Origin: Streptomyces sp. RB17
GTDB taxonomy: Bacteria; Actinomycetota; Actinomycetes; Streptomycetales; Streptomycetaceae
Direction: 5' to 3'
DNA length: 64,000 nucleotides
NCBI RefSeq assembly: GCF_009604455.1
Contig: NZ_WEGL01000012.1
Coordinates: forward strand, 1-64,000
Numbering within the stretch: the stretch's first letter is position 1; the number at the start of each line of letters is the position of its first letter. Below are positions 1 through 6,808 of the stretch, in pieces. Position numbers and translations under genes: made by a program. Below the pieces are notes generated by a model that was given only the letters and a program-made list of their open reading frames with translations, searched no databases and was not told the DNA's origin.

Positions 1-214
1 GGTCTGTACGGGCTTGGCGTATCGCCGCATCAGCGGCGGCGAGGGTCCGCTTGTCCTTCGGCATCATCTGCCACCAGGCGTGCAAACAGTTCCACATCGT
101 GCGGGCCGCGTGCGCCTGGTCGTCCATTACCCGGACCTCGGCAGGGCTGAGTGCCAGTCGGGCACGGTGCCCGAACTGCCGCTTCACCACACCGAGTTCA
201 CTCACCGTGATCAC
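1..214 (-). CDS. tnpB: IS605-type TnpB, N-terminal part (cut by window edge)
   Basis: This is the beginning of a TnpB-type RNA-guided nuclease of an IS200/IS605 element; the rest lies beyond the left edge. The visible ~70 residues read VVKRQFGHRARLALSP, then AARTMWNCLHAWWQ, a pattern typical of the TnpB N-terminal helix-turn-helix region in Streptomyces. In-frame GTG codons at 214 and 205 are both possible starts, and no clear ribosome binding site separates them. It is divergent from tnpA, whose start lies 17 bp away, which is the usual arrangement in IS605-like elements. Whether the nuclease is intact cannot be judged here. Confidence 0.75.
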   Translation of the reverse strand, partial: MITVSELGVVKRQFGHRARLALSPAEVRVMDDQAHAARTMWNCLHAWWQMMPKDKRTLAAADAAIRQARTD

Positions 215-231
215 TGTACTGCACGTGGTTC

Positions 232-663
232 ATGTCGCCGCGCTGGAATCCGCATCCCGGTGTCAGAACCGGCCACCACGTCGTCCACAACCTTCACGTC
301 CACCCGGCGTTTGTCACCAAGTACCGGCGGAAGGCGTTCACCGACGAGATGCTGACGCGCCACGAAAAGACCACGCGGGAGGTCTGCGCGGACTTCGAGG
401 CCGACCTGAAGCAGGTCAACGGCGACGCGGATCACGTACACCTGCTCGTGCACCACCCGCCGAAGGTCCAGCTCTCCAAGCTGGTCAACTCCCTCAAGGG
501 ACTCTCAGCCCGCCTGCTTCGCAAGGAGTACGACGCGCACGTCCGCAGGTACCTGTGGGGCGGACACCTCTGGTCCGGCTCCTACTTCGCCACAAGCTGC
601 GGCGGGGCACACCTGACCGTCGTCAAGCAGTACATCGAGAACCAGAAGCACCCGGTGGGCTGA
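232..663 (+). CDS. tnpA: IS200/IS605 family transposase TnpA (Y1 HUH)
   Basis: This single-strand DNA transposase of 143 residues is the full length expected for the family. The HUH metal-binding motif is visible as DHVHLLV (about residue 70), and the catalytic tyrosine lies in the C-terminal VVKQYIENQ helix. The N-terminal HVVHNLHVHPAFVTKYRR stretch is also characteristic. The ATG at 232 matches the usual family start. The gene looks intact. The sequence just after the stop (about 670-715) probably holds the element end, but I could not define its cleavage site. It is adjacent to and divergent from tnpB. Confidence 0.92.
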   Translation: MSPRWNPHPGVRTGHHVVHNLHVHPAFVTKYRRKAFTDEMLTRHEKTTREVCADFEADLKQVNGDADHVHLLVHHPPKVQLSKLVNSLKGLSARLLRKEYDAHVRRYLWGGHLWSGSYFATSCGGAHLTVVKQYIENQKHPVG

Positions 664-712
664 GCTGAACACTGCGGACCCATACCCACGCGCGGGATGC
701 CCCTATGGTTCG

Positions 713-1801
713 TCAAGCTGCCAGCTGGTCGGGAACGGGTAGCGGTGCCAAGGCGATGGCGCGGTGGATCTCGCGGGCGACGTACCTCTTCAGACACCGG
801 ATGACCTCGCGCTTTGTCTTACCCTCTGCTGTGCGTCGCTGCAGGTAGGTACGGGAGCGTTCTTCCCAGCGCAGACGCGAGAGAACGATGCGGTAGAGAG
901 CTGCGTTGGCCTGCCGGTTCCCGCCACGATTGAGGCGTCGGCGCTGGCTCTTGCCCGAGGACCGTTCGACCGGGCTGACCCCGCACAAGGCGGCGAATGA
1001 CGCTTCGTCGCGGAGGCGGTCGTGGTTGTCGCCTGCCGCTATGAGCAAGATGGCGGCGCTGTCCGGTCCCACGCCGGTGAGCTTGAGCAGTTGCGGGTTG
1101 TGCGCCTGGATGATGGCGGTGATCTTGCGGGTGAGCGTGGTCGCCTCGGCGGAGAGCTGTTTGATGCGGTGGGCCAGCAGGTGCAGGGCCTGGTGCACGG
1201 CGCCAGCCTGCGGGTCCAGGGCGGCGCACGCCTTGAACAGGGCTGGGTTCGAGAGCCCTGCGAGGGATTCACGAAGCTGCGGCGATGCACTGACCAGGAG
1301 AGCCTTGAGCTGGTTGATGGCCTGGGTTCGGTTGCGGACCGCGGAGTCCTTGACGACTTTCAGGACACGCAGGTCCTCCACCGGCCCGTCCTTGCTCTTC
1401 GGGGCCCCGGCGGCCCGTCCGCCCAGCACCGCCCGGGCTGCGGCCTCCGCGTCGACCGCGTCGGTCTTTCCCGAGCGGCGCCGGACTGCTCGGTCCGGCC
1501 GGTTGACCTCGATGACTTCAACGCCCTCAGCAGCAAGGTGCCGGGCCAGACCGGCCCCGTACGAGCCGGTCCCTTCCACGCCGGCCTGCCGGACAACGCC
1601 CAACGAGCCTACCTAGCAAAGCAGTTCGTGGTTTCCGGCTGCTGTAGCGGGGAACGCCTGTGTACCAAGCAAGGCGCCGAGGATGCTGACCACGGCCACA
1701 ACGTACACGTCCTTATGGGTGTCGACACCAAGCACCACAGTGGCGGAATCGGTGGACGGCTGCGCGCTGCCGCAGTGGTGCGGCATGCTGAGGACGGTCA
1801 T
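713..1801 (-). pseudogene. IS110 family transposase with in-frame amber stop
   Basis: This DEDD (RuvC-like) plus serine transposase of the IS110 family would be about 362 residues long. The N-terminal part (1801 to 1616) carries GVDTHKD with the first catalytic Asp. The rest (1612 to 713) carries GVEGTGSYG and GKTDAVDAEAAA with the remaining acidic residues, and a C-terminal Transposase_20-like domain with SSGKSQRRRLNRGGNRQ. The two parts are in the same reading frame and separated only by a TAG at 1613-1615. Related proteins usually have Trp here (TGG to TAG), so this looks like a nonsense mutation rather than a frameshift. An internal start at 1603 could at most give a protein without the first Asp. 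Confidence 0.85.
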
Positions 1802-2130
1802 GTGCCTCCTCGACCAGTGCGGGACGGATGGCCGTCACCGGACCGGCCGGGCGGTCAGGACTGTGAGGGTGCCTGTCGCAAAGGCCCCTATCGGGACACG
1901 CCCGCCGGGCCGGCGGCAGCAAGCCCCGCACAGGACCGTGACCGACAGATCGGAGCCCAAGACACCTTGGTCAGTCGCAGACCAGGTCAGGCCGCGGTCC
2001 CGTGCGGAACACGATCATCCTCACAGTCAGAGCAGTTCTGAGATCGCCTTCACCCCCGGCGTAACCGCCGGACCACTGCCAAGATCAAAGGTAGAGAAAG
2101 CGCCGGTGATCGAGAAGCCCCGAGCAGCGG
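1802..2130 (-). other. Non-coding stretch ahead of the IS110 transposase
   Basis: No gene is seen in these ~330 bases. Because the IS110 transposase runs leftward, this stretch is its upstream non-coding part, which in the IS110 group encodes the structured bridge RNA. Several GC-rich inverted segments are present near 1830-1930, but I could not define a fold or the element end. Confidence 0.3.
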
Positions 2131-2709
2131 TCAGTGCTGCCGGCTGCCCATCTCAGCGGTGAAGAGCACCGGGTCACTGTCGAAGCCCCGGATCATGTCC
2201 CGCATCACCCACGCCCCGGAGGCGTCCCGGACGAACTCGGCCACCGTCGCGGCCGTGGAGTCGGCGACCTGTGTGAAGTCGTCCGCCAGCAGCTGCTCGT
2301 ACCCCTGGACGACGACCACGCCCGCACGGGAGATGTCCCCGAACATCCGCGGTCCACCGTCCTGATGGATGGCCACACCGACCACCACACGCCCGAACAC
2401 GGGCGACAGCCGGTCGAACTCCAGGACCATCACCTCGACGAACCCGAAGCCCATGCCGGTCCGGCTGTGCCGGGTCATGTTGATGGTGCCGTCCGGCGAC
2501 CGGCTGGCGTAGTGCACCACGTACGCCGGGCGCCCATGGGGATCGTCCGCCGAGTAGGTCGCGGCGATGATGTCGAGATGCCTGGGCGCCTCCCCCAGCG
2601 GGCTCGGATCCCACTTGAGCCTGACCTCGACCTTGCCCAGCACTTCAGTCCCGCCACGCACCTTGCCGCTCCCCCTCAGAACCAACGCGAGACCTTCCCG
2701 CACGATCAA
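2131..2709 (-). CDS. TerD family protein
   Basis: This TerD-domain protein of about 192 residues belongs to the tellurium-resistance/stress family, whose members bind calcium. The stretch from LKWDPS through HLDIIAATY, INMTRHSRTGMG and VFGRVVVGVAIHQ shows the usual beta-sandwich pattern, ending with FTAEMG. The first possible codon is TTG 2709, with AGGAA seven bases upstream; GTG 2703 is an alternative. The canonical TerD N-terminus with its acidic calcium-binding positions is only partly recognisable, so the gene may be divergent. It follows a SpoIIE-phosphatase remnant on the same strand. Confidence 0.75.
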   Translation of the reverse strand: MIVREGLALVLRGSGKVRGGTEVLGKVEVRLKWDPSPLGEAPRHLDIIAATYSADDPHGRPAYVVHYASRSPDGTINMTRHSRTGMGFGFVEVMVLEFDRLSPVFGRVVVGVAIHQDGGPRMFGDISRAGVVVVQGYEQLLADDFTQVADSTAATVAEFVRDASGAWVMRDMIRGFDSDPVLFTAEMGSRQH

Positions 2710-2739
2710 GTATGGGTTCCTGACGGCGCTTTGATGCCT

Positions 2740-3065
2740 CCTTGGCGGTCCCCATCCGACGCACCTGGCGGCCGAGTGCGGACGACGCCTTCGACCGGAG
2801 ACTGGGCGCGTTCGGTGAGGGGGTGGAAGCGCCCCTGGCCGTCGCGGGCCTCGATGATGCCGTCGGTGTGGAGCAGCAGCATCGGTGCGGGACGGCCGAA
2901 GTCGAGGAACGTCACCTGATGGTCGCTCACCTCGGCGAGGACGGCCGTGACGAACTTCTCGCCGTCCAGCTGCCAGTGGTCGCAGATGTGCCCGCTGCTC
3001 CCGGTGAAGAAGAGACGCAGCGCAGCGAACATCCTCACGTCGAGCGAACCGAGGCGAAGACCCAG
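2740..3065 (-). pseudogene. SpoIIE-type PP2C phosphatase remnant
   Basis: A broken piece of a SpoIIE/RsbU-type serine phosphatase. The readable parts are FVTAVLAEVSDHQ, then DFGRPAPML, which runs directly into LLHTDGIIEARDGQGRF. The segment normally lying between PAPxLL and the YTDGxxEAR motif is missing, so there is an internal deletion. No start codon or N-terminal sensor domain remains. It lies between a GNAT-like gene and the TerD gene, all on the minus strand. Confidence 0.65.
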
Positions 3066-3466
3066 TTCGTGAGCCGTCCGAACCAGCCGCGCAGATGCGG
3101 ACACAGCGGACCCGAGGCGGGGAAGCCGGTTTGTGTCTCCCGCGTCATCGCCGCGAAGAAGGACCGCCCCGGCCGGGACTGTGTCGTGGTGCTCCATCGG
3201 TGGTCCGGGTGGAGGGCGAGCAGGGAGTGCAGGATTTCGCGCCCCAGCCCCTGTCGCTGCCAGTCCTCGCTGACCCAGATGTCGACGATCCGGCCTGTGC
3301 GGCAGTCCGCACACACCAGGAAACGCAGCCGAGCCACCGTCTGCCGGCCGGGACCGAAGAGAACGATCTCCAGGGGCCGGTCCGGGCGTCGGGACACGGC
3401 GTGGTCGAGACAGGAGGCCGTACCGTCGCTCGCGTCGCCGCCCGGTGACTTCCCCAAGGGACGCAT
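3035..3466 (-). CDS. GNAT-like N-acetyltransferase domain protein
   Basis: A protein of about 143 residues with an acetyl-CoA-binding signature: GRIVDIWVSEDWQRQGLG resembles GNAT motif A (V-x(4)-Q/RxxGxG/A), followed by LLALHPDHRW and a SFFAAMTRET segment. Substrate and role are unknown. ATG 3466 follows a GTG at 3469 in the same frame, and neither has a strong ribosome binding site. A good Shine-Dalgarno sequence and ATG further upstream (about 3499) run quickly into a stop, so the natural N-terminus may be damaged. The C-terminus overlaps the SpoIIE remnant. Confidence 0.5.
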   Translation of the reverse strand: MRPLGKSPGGDASDGTASCLDHAVSRRPDRPLEIVLFGPGRQTVARLRFLVCADCRTGRIVDIWVSEDWQRQGLGREILHSLLALHPDHRWSTTTQSRPGRSFFAAMTRETQTGFPASGPLCPHLRGWFGRLTNWVFASVRST

Positions 3467-3743
3467 CACCGCATCGTCGCACGGCAGCCTTTACCGGGCC
3501 ATGATCCTTCCTTGATCCTGAGGAAACTCCTCGACCGCGCACAGCCGCCCGGTGCGCACCGGCCACACGCGCCGTGAATCCGACAGAAGTTCCCAAACGT
3601 CCACCTTGTGGTGAACCCTCCGTGTGGCATCCGGTCGGACGCGCCGTGACTCTGCAGGATGGGGCCCCGCTGTCTGCGTCGGTCACCGGCCGGTGCAGGA
3701 GCGGACCTCTGGGGACTCTCATCTCGCGCAAGGATCATGCACG

Positions 3744-4643
3744 TTGACCAGAATCTCAGCCCTGACCCCCTCTGCCCGCCGCCTCGCCGCCCTCGCGGCC
3801 TCGGGCTTCCTCGCGGCCTGCCCGGCCCTCGCGGGAGAGGCCACCGCGGCTCCGTCGGCCGACGCACCGAAGGGCAGCGCCACCGCAGCGGCGTTCCGCG
3901 CCGCGCTGGACGTCTCCGGGCCGACCGGCACGGTGCCCCTGCACGCCTCGCTCAACGAGGTCAAGGCTCCGGCGACGGCCGAGAAGAAGACCCTCGACGT
4001 CGCTCTCGACGGAGTCAACGGCGGCCTCCCGAACACTCTTCTGCAGGCAGACGTCGCCATGGCCAGGGCCGATGTCGCGAAGGGCCGGGCGCAGAGCACC
4101 ACCCACCTCGTGCGGGCTCGGGTCCACGTGCCGGGGCTGCCGCTGCTGCCCGTGGTGGAAGTGCAGGAGGTGACTGCCACAGCGACCTGCACCGCCGGAC
4201 AGAAGCCGGCGGCCGACTCCCAGGTTCTCGGCCCGATCACGGCCCTGGGCAAGTTTTTGCCGCCGGCGGGCGACGGCACAACCGTGGAGGTTCCCGGCGT
4301 GGGTAGCGTGCGGCTCGCGCTCTCCCACAAGGAGACGACCAGCAGCACGGCCGCCGCCACCTCGATCCAGCTGCAGGTCTCGGTGGATCCGTTGCATCTG
4401 GGCGTCGAGAAGGTGGAGGGCACCGTGACCCTGGCACAAGCCACCTGCCGGTTCCCCCAGTCGAACGCCCCCGTAGCGATGGGGCATTCGGCGCCCCGCC
4501 CACAGGCCGCCCACGAGAGCAACCTGGCCAAGACCGGCGGCACCGGGCTCACCCCCTACGCCCTGTCGGCGGGAGCCACCCTCGTCGCCGTGGGGGCTGG
4601 AGCTACGGCATTTGCCCTCAAGGCCCGCCGCAGGCACCCCTGA
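3744..4643 (+). CDS. SCO1860-family LAxTG-anchored surface protein
   Basis: This secreted cell-wall protein of 299 residues is a likely sortase substrate. The N-terminus is a signal peptide (ARRLAALAASGFLAACPALAG). The middle is a beta-rich domain with paired cysteines (TATCTAG and QATCRF). The C-terminus has the sorting signal NLAKTGGTG, a hydrophobic segment and the tail ALKARRR. The motif is LAKTG rather than the class E LAETG that names the family. I chose TTG 3744 because AAGGA sits nine bases upstream and the signal peptide then begins directly; the reading frame is open much further upstream but without a credible start. A strong hairpin follows at 4720-4747. Confidence 0.8.
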   Translation: MTRISALTPSARRLAALAASGFLAACPALAGEATAAPSADAPKGSATAAAFRAALDVSGPTGTVPLHASLNEVKAPATAEKKTLDVALDGVNGGLPNTLLQADVAMARADVAKGRAQSTTHLVRARVHVPGLPLLPVVEVQEVTATATCTAGQKPAADSQVLGPITALGKFLPPAGDGTTVEVPGVGSVRLALSHKETTSSTAAATSIQLQVSVDPLHLGVEKVEGTVTLAQATCRFPQSNAPVAMGHSAPRPQAAHESNLAKTGGTGLTPYALSAGATLVAVGAGATAFALKARRRHP

Positions 4644-4719
4644 CGTCCTGGCCGAGAGCCAGGCTCAGCCCCGGCCCGCGACGCGCTCGCAGGCAAGCGG
4701 ACCGACGAGTGAGAAGGGC

Positions 4720-4747
4720 CCGGCTCGCATCGGACGGTGCGAGCCGG
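4720..4747 (+). terminator. Hairpin terminator after the LAKTG protein
   Basis: A perfect 10-bp stem (CCGGCTCGCA with TGCGAGCCGG) closes an 8-base loop about 75 bases after the stop codon. There is no strong T-tract, as is common for Streptomyces terminators. Confidence 0.6.
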
Positions 4748-4908
4748 TTCGCATTCCCGCCTGCCCTCGATGCCCACGGCAGCGGTGCCTTTGGCCGCGG
4801 TCGCCCGCGCCATTACATTCCTGGTTCGCGGCCGACGGATCCGGGACGCCGTTCCGCCCGTCTTGCAGTGTGCAAGGTACGAGGCGCACGAGAGGACCAG
4901 GGGGCGTG

Positions 4909-5754
4909 ATGCGGCGCGGTGCGAGGCGGGGCGGGTCGGGCTGGGTGGCGGTCACGGCGGCCGTCGCCACCGTGGTGGGGGCCTCCGTGCTGGGAACACT
5001 GAGCGGTACGAGCGCGGGCGGCGCGGCCGGAAGCCGCACCGACGACCGCCCCCGGCCGACCGCCTCGCCCACATCACCGGCGCACCACACCGCGCCGCGG
5101 CCGGTCGCGGGGCAGACCTCCGTACCCGACCCGGGACTGCCCTCTCCGGTCGTCAGCATGGACATCGCCCACGCCTCGGACAAGGGCCCGCACTCCGTCG
5201 ACATCACCATCGACGACGGCCCGGACCCGGTATGGACGCCGCGGGTCCTGAAGGTGCTCAGGGACAACCGAGTCAAGGCCGTCTTCTGCATGATCGGAAC
5301 ACAGGCGGCCGAACATCCCGCCGTGGTGCGGCAGGTCGTCGCGGAGGGACACCGGTTGTGCGACCACAGCGTTCACCACGACACGACGATGGACCACAAA
5401 CCCCGCTCCTACCAGCAGGCCGAGATCACCGGAGCCGCACGGATGATCGAGCAGGCCTCCGGCGGTGTGAAACCGCTGTACTACCGCGCACCGGGCGGCG
5501 CCTTCACCCCCTACAGCCGGCAGATCGCCGCCTCGATGGGGATGCGCCCGCTCGGCTGGAACATCGACACCGACGACTACAAGCGGCCCGGCACGCGGAC
5601 GATCCTGAACACAGTGGAACGCGAGCTGCCCAACGGCCCCACCCTCCTCTTCCACGACGGCGGCGGCGACCGCTCCCAGACCGTCGCGGCGCTCACCACG
5701 CTGCTGCCCCGGCTGAGGACCCAGGGCTACGCGTTCGGCTTCCCCGTGCGATGA
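4909..5754 (+). CDS. Secreted polysaccharide deacetylase (NodB domain)
   Basis: A carbohydrate esterase 4 family deacetylase of 281 residues, probably acting on peptidoglycan, chitin oligomers or another N-acetylated glycan outside the cell. After a signal peptide or membrane anchor (residues ~10-35) and a Pro/Thr-rich linker come the NodB motifs: TIDDGPDP (catalytic Asp and metal Asp), HSVHHD (metal His pair), RAPGGAF (motif 3), DTDDYKRPG (motif 4) and LLFHDGG (catalytic His). ATG 4909 is preceded by GAGGACC and an in-frame GTG at 4906. The gene stands alone and is followed at once by TnpB debris. Confidence 0.88.
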   Translation: MRRGARRGGSGWVAVTAAVATVVGASVLGTLSGTSAGGAAGSRTDDRPRPTASPTSPAHHTAPRPVAGQTSVPDPGLPSPVVSMDIAHASDKGPHSVDITIDDGPDPVWTPRVLKVLRDNRVKAVFCMIGTQAAEHPAVVRQVVAEGHRLCDHSVHHDTTMDHKPRSYQQAEITGAARMIEQASGGVKPLYYRAPGGAFTPYSRQIAASMGMRPLGWNIDTDDYKRPGTRTILNTVERELPNGPTLLFHDGGGDRSQTVAALTTLLPRLRTQGYAFGFPVR

Positions 5755-5829
5755 GGCGAGAGGCGGTCCGTCTCCGTGGGTACGGAACCGGCCGGATGGC
5801 GGGGGCCTGTCGGGGCGACCGTCCAACTG

Positions 5830-6085
5830 TCGATCCTGATGACTGCCCTTCCGGCAGCCGGGATGAGCGCGTGGCCCATCCGGCACAGGTGCAAGATGTT
5901 CCGGGCGGCGTTGTGGTCGGCGTTGCCCGACCATCCGCAGTCCGGGTTCTTGCAGACGAACGTGGCCTGGTCCTCCCGGCAGCCTGGTGTGATGAAGCCG
6001 CAGGCCGAGCAGCGCCTGGAGGTGTTCGGGGGGACCTTGTGGAGGGTGCCGCCGTGACGGGCGGTCTTGTACGTCAGCGACGAGT
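5830..6085 (-). pseudogene. TnpB C-terminal zinc-ribbon remnant
   Basis: The end of an IS605-type TnpB. KVPPNTSRRCSACGF and FVCKNPDCGWSGNADHNAARN contain both CxxC/CxxxxC knuckles of the zinc ribbon and the conserved NADxNAARN helix. Nothing of the N-terminal or RuvC-I/II parts remains. It ends against a truncated SGNH hydrolase on the opposite strand, so an IS605-like element probably removed the hydrolase N-terminus and was then itself mostly lost. Confidence 0.75.
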
Positions 6086-6366
6086 TGCACGCGGCAGGAC
6101 TCGACGTGGCGTACGCCAATCCCGTCGACGCGTGCGTAGGCCATGGAGGCTGCGACACCGACGAGTGGATCAACAAGGTGGTGCTCGGGCCCAACGGCGA
6201 CGGCGACTTCCACGAAGGTGACCCGTACGCCGCGTGCACAGCCGTCTACGGCATCGGCCAGACGTGCCTGAGCCGAGAGGCGTTCCACCCCGACAATGCG
6301 GGCACCACCGGGTACGAGCACGTGGTGGAGAACGCTCTGACCGCCATCGGGTATACGGGAGCATGA
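6067..6366 (+). pseudogene. SGNH/GDSL hydrolase, C-terminal remnant
   Basis: About 100 residues matching the end of a secreted SGNH hydrolase (lipase/esterase). VDACVGHGGCDTDEWIN and a second Cys pair region are followed by SREAFHPDNAGTTGYEHV, where the DxxH of the catalytic triad appears as FHPD (His present). The GDS serine block and the rest of the N-terminus are absent, and the sequence abuts a TnpB remnant. The reading frame is open but should not be functional. Confidence 0.7.
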
Positions 6367-6370
6367 CAGC

Positions 6371-6805
6371 GTGACCCCCGCGGTACGACAACGAGGCAGC
6401 CTGTTGGCCGGCGTACTGGCCGCCGTGGCCCTGGTGGCCTGGTTCCTCGTCGGGCTGCACCACACCGGGCAGACGCGCTCCCACGACTCGAAGGCCGCCG
6501 TGGCCGCCTCGGCCGAACACCTCAGGGCGCGGCTTCGCGACGCCGACTCCGACGGCGTCCTCACCGATCACGAGATCGACGAGGCACTGAGCCACAGACG
6601 TCCCCGCTCCCTCGTTCGCAGCGCGGCGCGCACGGTTCTCGTGGTGCAGATCGCCGCATCCGACTGGGCCCGGTGCTACTCCTGCACCGCGCTGCCCAGC
6701 GGTGCCGTGAGCAGCACCCCCTTCAAGGAGTGCCCACCGGAGCCCTCCTCCGGCGAGACCCATGCGCCCCCGACCGGCAGGCCCGGCACGCCGTCCCCGG
6801 GTTAG
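6371..6805 (+). CDS. Small membrane-anchored protein with an EF-hand-like loop
   Basis: An unrecognised 144-residue protein. One N-terminal membrane segment (about residues 11-28, LLAGVLAAVALVAWFLVG) is followed by an outside-facing domain. DADSDGVLTDHE fits a canonical EF-hand calcium loop with acidic residues at positions 1, 3, 5 and 12. A short Cys-containing segment (CYSCTALP, FKECPP) and a Pro/Ser-rich tail follow. The GTG start at 6371 lies just after the broken hydrolase, and the stop is 3 bp from the convergent dehydrogenase gene. Its function is unknown; calcium binding is an inference from the motif only. Confidence 0.55.
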   Translation: MTPAVRQRGSLLAGVLAAVALVAWFLVGLHHTGQTRSHDSKAAVAASAEHLRARLRDADSDGVLTDHEIDEALSHRRPRSLVRSAARTVLVVQIAASDWARCYSCTALPSGAVSSTPFKECPPEPSSGETHAPPTGRPGTPSPG

Positions 6806-6808
6806 CGG

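Noticed and set aside
1603..1615. Apparent frameshift or programmed recoding between two IS110 reading frames
   Set aside because: The two parts are in the same frame (198 bases apart, divisible by three) and separated only by TAG, so a nonsense change is simpler; no slippery sequence or structure was seen.
3624..3743. Longer N-terminus for the LAKTG surface protein
   Set aside because: It would put 40 non-signal residues before the signal peptide; TTG 3744 with AAGGA at nine bases fits better.
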